A stretch of DNA of 6,479 nt, from assembly GCA_041554435.1 (NCBI GenBank), contig JBFFLX010000186.1, forward strand, positions 1-6,479, in the 5' to 3' direction. Made by a program: the position numbers and the translations under genes. Shown here in pieces: positions 1 to 5,474 of the stretch (positions are counted from its first letter, which is position 1; every line of letters starts with the position of its first letter). The stretch comes from BM524 sp041554435 (lineage in GTDB: Bacteria; Bacteroidota; Bacteroidia; Bacteroidales; F082). Below the pieces are notes generated by a model that did no database searches, was not told the DNA's origin, and was given only the letters and a program-made list of their open reading frames with translations.

Positions 1-798
1 TGGCCAGCAACGCTAACTGAGCCACGTTTGGACAAAACCAACACATTCATTGAATTTGCTGATAACAGCGGTTGGAAAATGGGAGCTATAACCGCCCAAT
101 CTATTGAGGATTGGGCCAAGGGCTATTTGGATCCGGTTTTCTTGTATAATTTATATGCTACATTCAGGGTACTGGATAAAGCCGGGATTTACGCTGAGAT
201 TGAAAAACAATCGAAAGAAGTTGCAAAGGCTTATGTAGGTATTGGTGTTTCATATAGCTCAGGACATGGAGATTATGCAGAATGGTTAGAAAGATCGGAT
301 CATTCTGAATATATCAATGCAGGTGACATTGTTGGTGTAAAAGGTGGTAAAATAACTAAGGATCTAACGGATGCAGAACAAATAATGGCTGTTTCTGAGA
401 AGCCCATTGTATTGGGTAATATTCCTGAAGAAGGGAAAAGTCATTTGGGAAACAATGTAGCTTTTATGGGGCAAATTCCTGTAAAAATCATGGGGCCGGT
501 TGCCACTGGTGATTATATCGTTGCCATGACTGAAATACCAGGGTACGGAATTGCCATCCATCCAAAGAACATGACCATTGAAGATTTTAAATTTGCTGTC
601 GGGAGGTCATGGGATGCCAATACTGATGATGGGCCAAAAATGGTAAATACCGTAGTTGGTGTGCACAATGGCGATTATTTGAATATCCTGAAACGATATG
701 AGCAAAAATTCAGAGAATCAGAAGCTCGCCTTGAATCTGTTGAAGCAAAAATTGATGCACTTTCAACTTTAATACCGCAGGCGCAAAACTCAAAATAA
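1..798 (+). CDS. Phage-tail-fibre-like protein with peptidase-G2-like C-terminal domain (5'-truncated by window edge)
   Basis: The reading frame is open from base 1 (first codons W-P-A-T-L-T-E-P-R) to TAA at 796-798, so the true start lies outside the window. The TTG at 28 is not a convincing start. The visible 265 residues carry a DYAEWLER motif (bases 271-294), then GDIVGVKGGKI. Next comes VAFMGQIPVKIMGPVATGDY (from base 457) and a GRSWDANTDD...VNTVVGV segment. This order, an acidic YAEW-type motif followed by a G-x-hPVKh-GPV-x-GDY beta segment, is what I know from peptidase-G2/intramolecular-chaperone-like ends of phage neck or tail appendages and of many Bacteroidota fibre-like proteins. 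The last 40 residues, rich in E, K and L, look like a trimerising coiled coil. A structural, surface or phage-derived role is inferred; autoproteolysis is not shown. Confidence is high for the gene and moderate for the family. Confidence 0.8.
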   Translation, partial: WPATLTEPRLDKTNTFIEFADNSGWKMGAITAQSIEDWAKGYLDPVFLYNLYATFRVLDKAGIYAEIEKQSKEVAKAYVGIGVSYSSGHGDYAEWLERSDHSEYINAGDIVGVKGGKITKDLTDAEQIMAVSEKPIVLGNIPEEGKSHLGNNVAFMGQIPVKIMGPVATGDYIVAMTEIPGYGIAIHPKNMTIEDFKFAVGRSWDANTDDGPKMVNTVVGVHNGDYLNILKRYEQKFRESEARLESVEAKIDALSTLIPQAQNSK

Positions 799-808
799 AC
801 TTGTATTA

Positions 809-852
809 TCATGATTTATCCATTTCTTATTAAAGGATAAATCGTGATTTTT
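809..852 (+). terminator. Hairpin plus T-run between the fibre-like gene and the secreted-protein gene
   Basis: Bases 809-821 pair with 835-847 over 13 positions (one G-T wobble) around a 13-base loop. The stem is followed by five T residues (848-852). It begins 11 bases after the stop at 798, so it fits an intrinsic terminator of the upstream gene. Its 3' arm ends only 20 bases before the ATG at 868 and contains the GTG at 844, which argues against that GTG as a start. It could instead act as a leader hairpin controlling the downstream gene. Confidence 0.6.
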
Positions 853-867
853 CACTTACTAACAAAT

Positions 868-1437
868 ATGAAAACAATTAATAGTATTTGCCTTTTCTTC
901 TGTCTGCCGTTCTTAGGTTTCGGCCAGGGACAGGTTAGCATAAGCCCAGATCAAAAGGCATTTTTGAAAGAAACCATCGTATCCCTGAATGATTTGATGG
1001 TTAAAGGATTGCAGATGGACGGAGATTCGGTTGTTGCCAGTGAGGAACTTTTAAGACTCATAAACGATCCTGAATACAGAAACAAGGTATATCCGGAAAC
1101 ATATACGTGGCAGCAGGCAGTAAATTTTATGTCGGCCATGGATTTAAAAAAAACGTTATGGTTCTACATCAACCTCTATCCTGAAAATGAGACCAATAAA
1201 CAGATGGTGCTGAAAGCTGTTCTCAGTTATGACAGATTGATAAAAATGGAGGAGGTGATGATCAATACATTCAACACCTATTGTTTTACAGATCCTCAGA
1301 TTAGTGTTATTAAAGAAGGAAAATCCGAAATTGTTCGTCCTGATATTTTTGAATTAAAATTAAGAAACGTAAAAGAAATTGTAGCCTATATTCTTGCTTA
1401 TCGAAAACAGAAGGAAGAAATGGCAAAATCGGAATAA
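868..1437 (+). CDS. Secreted protein of unknown function
   Basis: The encoded protein has 189 residues. I chose ATG 868 over the in-frame GTG at 844 because translation from 868 begins at once with a signal peptide: basic MK, a hydrophobic core (ICLFFCLPFLGF), and a likely cleavage near GFG|QGQ, a pattern common in Bacteroidota. The 844 start would also lie in a hairpin stem. The mature part is about 165 residues, predicted mainly helical, with charged and aliphatic heptad-like stretches, a YPETYTWQQAVNFM segment near the middle and a lysine/glutamate-rich C-terminus. There is one cysteine after the signal peptide and no lipobox, so it is probably a soluble periplasmic or exported protein. 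I do not recognise a family or catalytic motif. The gene lies 69 bases after the fibre-like gene in the same direction, but the intervening hairpin makes co-transcription uncertain. No Shine-Dalgarno sequence is visible. Confidence 0.75.
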   Translation: MKTINSICLFFCLPFLGFGQGQVSISPDQKAFLKETIVSLNDLMVKGLQMDGDSVVASEELLRLINDPEYRNKVYPETYTWQQAVNFMSAMDLKKTLWFYINLYPENETNKQMVLKAVLSYDRLIKMEEVMINTFNTYCFTDPQISVIKEGKSEIVRPDIFELKLRNVKEIVAYILAYRKQKEEMAKSE

Positions 1438-1593
1438 GTTTTCCAGCCATAGCCATTTCTACTCCCAGAAGAGGTGTAAATCTGCAGCTACATTTGGACA
1501 CGTTGGTTTAAGACACTAACGTAAAAAAATCCTTGTTCTGTGCTTTTAGGGAATGTTTTACCATTACTGTCTCAAACATATTTTTGGAGAAAC

Positions 1594-1752
1594 GGAAAGT
1601 TGCAACCTAAAAGAACAAAGTTACATTACTCACCAAAGTCAATAATTTCAATAGTTTTGGAAGTTTCAGACACAACAAAAAGAGGTCGCTTATGACCTCT
1701 TTTTTTGTCTGGCTCCCCTGATGGCAGGAAGTTGCAACCTGAATTTTGAAAG
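1594..1752. repeat. Dispersed intergenic element, copy A
   Basis: The copy contains GTTGCAACCT at 1599-1608 and again at 1731-1740, the same direction and 132 bases apart. Between them lies a terminator hairpin (1677-1704). After the hairpin comes GCTCCCCTGA (1712-1721), five variable bases, then GGAAGTTGCAACCT (1727-1740). TTGAAA follows at 1746-1751. The same parts occur in the same order, orientation and near-identical spacing in copy B (4062-4218). The 29-base block 1712-1740 matches 4178-4206 at 24 of 29 positions. The left part, between the first repeat and the hairpin, is much less conserved. The function is unknown. Confidence 0.75.
1677..1704. terminator. Bidirectional intrinsic terminator within element copy A
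   Basis: An 11-bp perfect stem (AAAAAGAGGTC, 1677-1687, with 1694-1704) closes a 6-base loop, with A-run and T-run on opposite sides so that it can act on both strands. AGAC at 1668-1671 and GTCT at 1707-1710 can extend the pairing across bulged bases. It lies between the convergent secreted-protein and cyclase genes. Confidence 0.75.
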
Positions 1753-1844
1753 TATGGTTCGAAAATCTTTAATACAATATTGAAGCATGACTCTTAACCA
1801 TTCGTACAGGTTTTTGCTTGATATCTAGTTATTACAATCCGAAT

Positions 1845-2900
1845 TTAATCTTTCAAATCCAGACTATAAACTTTTACTTTCGCAACCTTCCCTCGAGGAA
1901 TGGTTTCTTCGATAAATCGTGCCTCTACACCTTTCAATTTTGTAAGTTGTTCCAATAGGTTGCCCGAAATAAGAACCTCTTTGCTCAGCCTTTTACACTC
2001 GGACTGAATACGTGACGTTGTGTTTAATACATCACCAATATACACAATCTCTTTTCGTTCGCGCCCCACCCATGACACAACCACTTTACCGCCATGAAGT
2101 GCTGCCCTAAAGTAAGGCACAAAACCATAGTCGTGCATGTATTGTTGTTTCTTTTTCTGAATAATCTCTTTCATTTCAAAAACACAATTAATGCAATTAT
2201 TATTTTTTATGGCTTTGTTGTACGACCAGGTTAAAACAATTTCGTCGCCAACATATTGGTAAATTTGCGCGTCGGTATTACTCACAGCTTCAGCAATATC
2301 GGAAAAGTAAGTCTTTAAAAATTCAGCATATTTCAGATGTCCTAATATTTCGGCAATGGAGGTCGAACTTTTTAAGTCAGCAAAACAAAACACCCGTTCT
2401 ACTTCCAATGGATTGTTAAAACGACCTAAAACAAAATTTAGTAAATCGCCTTTGCGGTGCAGGCTCGAAATCTGATAAAGTGCTATTATAATTACCATTC
2501 CCGGGAAAACGGTTACAATGTTTATCAAAAACATTTGGTTGGTGAAATAGTTGCTCAACTGTGACCAAAACAAATATTGATTGTTTAACAGAAACCAAAC
2601 CATATTTATGAGCAGTAAAATCAACGATATTATAATAGAATAAACAACAGAGCGTATTATCAGCGATGGAATAAACTTTTTCTTTTTGAGTTTCCGGTTT
2701 AGAAAGAATCCCGCATAGGTAATACTTATAAAAAATAAAAATCCTGCGGTAAGTGTCCGTAGAAAAAGAGGGATAAATAGTTCCTGGTTTTCGCTACCAA
2801 CCTTCGAATAATACTCTATTACTGCATAAATTCCCCCCAAAATCAAACCCAGTAACGAATAATATAAAGTTTTAATACGAGTACGGTTTTTCGAATGCAT
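1845..2900 (-). CDS. Membrane class III nucleotidyl cyclase (adenylate/guanylate cyclase family)
   Basis: The protein has 351 residues and starts at the ATG complementary to 2898-2900. Four hydrophobic segments at about 13-32, 44-67, 80-105 and 124-146 form a membrane anchor. The class III cyclase domain follows from about residue 168. FADLKSST gives the first metal aspartate (D175), YVGDEIVLTW the second (D219), and YIGDVLNTTSRIQ the transition-state pair N293 and R297. All core catalytic residues are therefore present and activity is expected: cyclic nucleotide from NTP at the cytoplasmic face of the inner membrane. The base-selecting positions are unusual. Where adenylyl cyclases have lysine before GD there is Q215, and where D or T is usual seven residues before N293 there is V286. 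ATP as substrate is therefore an assumption. No cNMP-binding protein is encoded nearby. The gene is divergent from the PAP2 gene and ends facing element copy A. Confidence 0.9.
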   Translation of the reverse strand: MHSKNRTRIKTLYYSLLGLILGGIYAVIEYYSKVGSENQELFIPLFLRTLTAGFLFFISITYAGFFLNRKLKKKKFIPSLIIRSVVYSIIISLILLLINMVWFLLNNQYLFWSQLSNYFTNQMFLINIVTVFPGMVIIIALYQISSLHRKGDLLNFVLGRFNNPLEVERVFCFADLKSSTSIAEILGHLKYAEFLKTYFSDIAEAVSNTDAQIYQYVGDEIVLTWSYNKAIKNNNCINCVFEMKEIIQKKKQQYMHDYGFVPYFRAALHGGKVVVSWVGRERKEIVYIGDVLNTTSRIQSECKRLSKEVLISGNLLEQLTKLKGVEARFIEETIPRGKVAKVKVYSLDLKD

Positions 2901-2947
2901 AAAGCATATTTTTTTTAGCTAATAACCATGCACTTAAAATTACGTAT

Positions 2948-2955
2948 AAAATTTA
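2948..2955 (-). promoter_or_regulatory. Possible -7 element for the cyclase gene
   Basis: On the minus strand this reads TAAATTTT, one base from the Bacteroidota -7 consensus TAnnTTTG. It lies 47 bases before the cyclase ATG, with an ATTG about 22 bases further upstream as a weak -33 candidate. The 142-bp region between the divergent cyclase and PAP2 starts is very AT-rich, so a chance match is quite possible. Confidence 0.25.
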
Positions 2956-3042
2956 CAATTCTCATAATATTGAAAAACAATGGTCAGGCAAAATTTTGTT
3001 CAACAATCGCTTTCAAACCTATATAAACATAATAAACCAAAG

Positions 3043-3882
3043 ATGCGAAATACAACACTTCTTACTTTTTTAGCGTTATATCTTATAAGTGTTCAAACCT
3101 ACGCTCAAAATGCCAACATAAAAAAAAATCAAGTTTACAAGCTAAATTACAAATGGGAAGCTCCGTTTACAGCTGGTATGTTTGTCTTTAATGTTTATGG
3201 ATTTTATTTATTGGGACAAAAGCCAAATCTAAGTATCAACGAAGCAAATGCATTAAACCAAAACGATGTTTGGTCGTTCGACCGGAAAGTATTTTCGCAA
3301 TCGTACCCTGCTCCATCGGGAATATACGACTTTTCCGATATTGTATTATGGACCTCGTATGTTGCGCCTGCACTTTTATTTTTTGATAAAGAAATTCGCG
3401 ATAGCTGGCTCGACATTACAATACTATATTTTGAGATACAGTCGGTTAATTTAAACATTTACCTATGGTGCGGACCGATATTTACCAAGAGGGTACGACC
3501 GCTTGTTTATATCGAAGATGAATCGTTGGATTATAAACTGGGCCCTGAAACAACCGATTCATTCTTTAGCGGTCATACTTCGATGGTAGCCGGAGCTTCG
3601 TTTTTTATAGCCAAGGTATATACTGATTATCACCCCGAACTGGGTGGCAAAAAATGGTTTATTTACGGAGCTGCCACTATCCCTCCGGTTGTTGTCGGAT
3701 ATTGTCGTTATCGTGGTTTTATGCATTTCCCTACCGATTTAATACTGGGAGGACTTGTTGGAGCTGCCATTGGTATTTCAGTGCCTCACCTGCATAAAAT
3801 AACGAATAAATTGAATCCCGATTTATCAATTGTTCCTTTTGCCGGAAGATATTCGGGCCTTGCATGTTCGTTTAAGTTTTAA
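3043..3882 (+). CDS. Exported PAP2-family phosphatase (lipid phosphatase-like)
   Basis: The protein has 279 residues. I prefer ATG 3043 over the in-frame ATG at 2980 because it starts directly with a signal peptide (MRNTTLLTFLALYLISVQTYA|QNAN); the upstream start would add 21 polar residues before it. PAP2 signature motifs are visible: RP at 152-153 in TKRVRPLVY (motif 1), SFFSGHTS with S176-G177-H178 (motif 2), and RYRGFMHFPTD with R222, H228 and D232 in the exact R-x5-H-x3-D spacing (motif 3). The two histidines needed for phospho-transfer are therefore intact. Hydrophobic segments around 41-58, 98-116, 123-140, 178-196, 206-222 and 232-250 indicate an integral membrane enzyme. Family members dephosphorylate lipid phosphates such as undecaprenyl diphosphate, phosphatidate or lipid A; the substrate here is not determinable. 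The motif 1 lysine is absent at its usual place (P145), with K149 nearby. Confidence 0.88.
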   Translation: MRNTTLLTFLALYLISVQTYAQNANIKKNQVYKLNYKWEAPFTAGMFVFNVYGFYLLGQKPNLSINEANALNQNDVWSFDRKVFSQSYPAPSGIYDFSDIVLWTSYVAPALLFFDKEIRDSWLDITILYFEIQSVNLNIYLWCGPIFTKRVRPLVYIEDESLDYKLGPETTDSFFSGHTSMVAGASFFIAKVYTDYHPELGGKKWFIYGAATIPPVVVGYCRYRGFMHFPTDLILGGLVGAAIGISVPHLHKITNKLNPDLSIVPFAGRYSGLACSFKF

Positions 3883-4061
3883 GCAAATCTGTAGGAAAGG
3901 GTCTCTATGGTATTATCATGTTGATAAGAACTGGGCTAAAAGATACAACATCCATGAAAAGTTTTTTTTACCCCAACAAGACTACATCCGTCCTAACACG
4001 CTGTAATTTATGTCATTACCATGCCTAATTAGTCAATCCACTGAATGTCAATTAATAATGA

Positions 4062-4218
4062 AAAATGTTGCAACCTAAAGAATTGAAAAGTGGGAATATG
4101 CAACTTTCTATCCTGCAATGATTTGAAACATCTACAAACAAAAAAAGGTCGTCAATTTTGACGACCTTTTTTAAGGTGCTCCCCTGACAGTTGGAAGTTG
4201 CAACCTAGATATTGAAAA
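4062..4218. repeat. Dispersed intergenic element, copy B
   Basis: GTTGCAACCT occurs at 4067-4076 and 4197-4206, 130 bases apart and in the same direction as in copy A. A terminator hairpin (4141-4172) lies between them, followed by GCTCCCCTGA (4178-4187) and GGAAGTTGCAACCT (4193-4206). TTGAAAA follows both repeats. A partial inverted match, TGCAACTTTC, is present at 4099-4108. Order and spacing equal those of copy A, although the hairpin stem sequence differs. This copy lies after the PAP2 gene and before the hydrolase gene. Confidence 0.75.
4141..4172. terminator. Bidirectional intrinsic terminator within element copy B
   Basis: A 14-bp perfect stem (4141-4154 with 4159-4172) closes a 4-base loop; the core is GGTCGTCA/TGACGACC with six A on one side and six T on the other. 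It is a strong terminator on either strand. It lies 258 bases after the PAP2 stop, so it is not tightly coupled to that gene. Confidence 0.8.
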
Positions 4219-4280
4219 TTCTTTCCTTAATTGAACTGTACGTCACATTAAATCATAGAACATTCTACTCTTTTCAATGT

Positions 4281-4288
4281 TAAATTTG
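4281..4288 (+). promoter_or_regulatory. -7 promoter element (TAAATTTG) of the hydrolase gene
   Basis: This is an exact match to the Bacteroidota primary-sigma -7 consensus TAnnTTTG, 31 bases before the hydrolase ATG, implying a short leader of roughly 25 bases. No clear TTTG -33 element is visible about 19-21 bases upstream. Confidence 0.5.
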
Positions 4289-4304
4289 CTAAGCGTTACT
4301 AAAT

Positions 4305-4311
4305 AAAGGAG
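4305..4311 (+). promoter_or_regulatory. Shine-Dalgarno site (AAAGGAG) of the hydrolase gene
   Basis: AAAGGAG lies eight bases before ATG 4320. It is the only strong Shine-Dalgarno match before a gene in this window, where Bacteroidota starts usually lack one, and it fixes the start of the hydrolase gene. Confidence 0.7.
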
Positions 4312-4319
4312 AAATAAAA

Positions 4320-5129
4320 ATGAAATTAGAACGGATTATTTTTACAGCAGTATTTTTTTTGCTTGCAGGATTAACGAATGCTAATAGCATTGAACCTACC
4401 AAAAGTGCATACTTTAATTCTAATGGATTCAGGCTTCACTATTTGGAACAAGGATCGGGTGAGGCTGTTATACTTTTACATGGATTTACAATGGATGCAC
4501 AAAGTTGGGTGGAAAATGGAGTAATGCCTGGATTGGCAGAAGATTATCATGTTGTGGCTCTGGATGCAAGGGCACATGGGGAAAGTGACAAACCCAGAGA
4601 TAAAAATGCTTATGGCTTGGAAACTGCACTTGATGTGATTCGCCTGATGGACCTCTTACAAATAAATCAAGCTCATGTGGTTGGCTCATCCTTTGGTGTA
4701 AGGTTGGCAACTACATTACTTTCGCGTTATCCTGAAAGGTTTCTAACTGCAACACTGGTGGGAGGAATTCCCACATGGGAATGGACGGAAAAGGATCAGG
4801 AAAAAATCGAGAAATCATCCGATAATTTTAGAAATAATCCCTTTCCATCAACTATTGAAAAGGGACTTGATCCAACTGCTCTGGCATATTTGCGGTTAAG
4901 CTTTTCGGAATTGATTGTGGAATCGGAAGAAAAATTTAAATCACTCGAGACTCCCTTCTTATTGGTTAATGGCAGCGAAGAATGGACACATCGGGTTGGC
5001 AAGGACCAAAAATTGAAAGACATGCTGGTTAATGCAAAAGTATTGGTTGTAGATGGCGCAAAACATGGAGAAACATTATTACAACCAGAATTTCTTTCCA
5101 GGCTTAAAAAGTTTTTAAAAGAGAACTGA
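4320..5129 (+). CDS. Exported alpha/beta-fold hydrolase
   Basis: The protein has 269 residues. The start is fixed by a ribosome binding site and a signal peptide (residues 1-22, hydrophobic IIFTAVFFLLAGL, likely cleavage near ANA/ANS), so it acts in the periplasm or outside. The fold is shown by LLHGFT (oxyanion region, H54-G55), DARAHGESDKP (80-92 region), the nucleophile elbow VVGSSFGVRLA with S124 in GSSFG, and a C-terminal AKHGET with H249 as catalytic histidine. The catalytic acid after strand 6 normally appears as GxxD; here the segment is VNGSEEW, so E220 or E221 would have to serve. The cap domain (about 150-205) is short. Esterase, lactonase or similar C-O bond hydrolysis is plausible; the substrate is unknown. 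It appears to be a single-gene unit with its own promoter, separated from PAP2 by element copy B. Confidence 0.88.
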   Translation: MKLERIIFTAVFFLLAGLTNANSIEPTKSAYFNSNGFRLHYLEQGSGEAVILLHGFTMDAQSWVENGVMPGLAEDYHVVALDARAHGESDKPRDKNAYGLETALDVIRLMDLLQINQAHVVGSSFGVRLATTLLSRYPERFLTATLVGGIPTWEWTEKDQEKIEKSSDNFRNNPFPSTIEKGLDPTALAYLRLSFSELIVESEEKFKSLETPFLLVNGSEEWTHRVGKDQKLKDMLVNAKVLVVDGAKHGETLLQPEFLSRLKKFLKEN

Positions 5130-5173
5130 AAGGAAATGGGTATAAAAAGCTCATCTTGTTATTTCTTCAGTTC
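5123..5173 (+). terminator. Candidate hairpin overlapping the hydrolase stop codon
   Basis: GAACTGAA (5123-5130) pairs with TTCAGTTC (5166-5173), and after a 2-base bulge GAAAT (5133-5137) pairs with ATTTC (5161-5165). This gives 13 pairs around a 23-base loop. T-rich sequence follows but without a clean T-run, so termination is only possible. ATTTCTTCA (5161-5169) can alternatively pair with TGAAGAAAT (5219-5227). Confidence 0.35.
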
Positions 5174-5474
5174 AGTATTTATTTGCTTCGATTTATAACA
5201 TAGAAATTAATAAACTGATGAAGAAATAGCTTCCTTTAACCTTCTGATTTTAAATCTAAAATGGTATTTGATATATTTATTATCCGGTGAGACTTAAAGA
5301 AAGGTGTTAATTACCACCATTCTTTTATCAAGTTTTGTGTAGAAAATAATTCGTTTTACCCTTCCATACTTTGCAACCCAATTAAGTCATTCATTTATTT
5401 GTGATTGACAAATGAGTTTGGATTAATTTTAAGATATCCTTAGAAAAATTCTTTTATAAATTCTTTAACCAGAC
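5130..5474. other. 345-bp AT-rich gap before the DUF4062 fusion gene
   Basis: No gene is supported. The gap holds the 3' arm of the hairpin at the hydrolase end and a second weak hairpin (5297-5306 with 5315-5324, one mismatch, followed by TTAT). It also holds a possible promoter: TTTG at 5370-5373, then 20 bases, then TTTATTTG at 5394-5401, one base off TAnnTTTG. A TTGCAACCC at 5371-5379 faintly recalls the dispersed element, but nothing else of that element is present. No Shine-Dalgarno sequence precedes the gene at 5475. Confidence 0.5.
5297..5326 (+). terminator. Weak candidate terminator hairpin
   Basis: AAGAAAGGTG (5297-5306) pairs with CACCATTCTT (5315-5324) except for one A-A mismatch, around an 8-base loop and followed by two more T. 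It lies about 170 bases after the hydrolase stop and may block read-through into the DUF4062 gene. Confidence 0.35.

Larger units (their letters stand above)
1438..1844. other. 407-bp gap between convergent genes; holds dispersed element copy A
   Basis: No convincing gene is present. Bases 1438-1593 show no recognisable feature. Bases 1594-1752 are copy A of a repeated intergenic element, including a bidirectional terminator. Bases 1753-1844 are AT-rich without clear structure. Genes converge on this gap (secreted protein on plus, cyclase on minus), so a two-way terminator fits the layout. Confidence 0.7.
3883..4319. other. 437-bp gap; holds dispersed element copy B and the hydrolase promoter
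   Basis: Bases 3883-4061 carry no supported gene; a 36-codon frame at 3918-4028 has nothing to back it. Bases 4062-4218 are copy B of the dispersed element with its terminator. Bases 4219-4319 are AT-rich and hold the promoter and ribosome binding site of the hydrolase gene. Confidence 0.7.

Noticed and set aside
28..30. TTG as start of the first gene
   Set aside because: The frame is open to base 1 with no stop and no ribosome binding site before 28; truncation by the window edge explains it better.
844..867. GTG start giving an 8-residue longer secreted protein
   Set aside because: It lies inside a hairpin stem and would put polar residues before a complete signal peptide starting at ATG 868.
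1310..1501. Minus-strand frame overlapping the end of the secreted-protein gene
   Set aside because: It is mostly antisense to a better supported gene, with no start signals or recognisable domain.
1594..1752. CRISPR array or insertion sequence
   Set aside because: There are only two short repeats per copy with a hairpin between them, no regular spacers, no terminal inverted repeats and no transposase frame.
2980..3042. Upstream ATG of the PAP2 gene
   Set aside because: It adds 21 mostly polar residues before a clear signal peptide that starts at 3043.
3918..4028. 36-codon frame containing a CNLC motif
   Set aside because: It has no ribosome binding site, no known homology and a length expected by chance in AT-rich DNA.
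1594..4218. Integron attC sites or gene cassettes
   Set aside because: The repeated core GTTGCAACCT does not fit the attC rules GTTRRRY/RYYYAAC, the genes lie in mixed orientation and no integrase is seen.
5371..5379. TTGCAACCC as a third copy of the dispersed element
   Set aside because: Only nine bases are similar; the hairpin, the GCTCCCCTGA block and the second repeat are missing.
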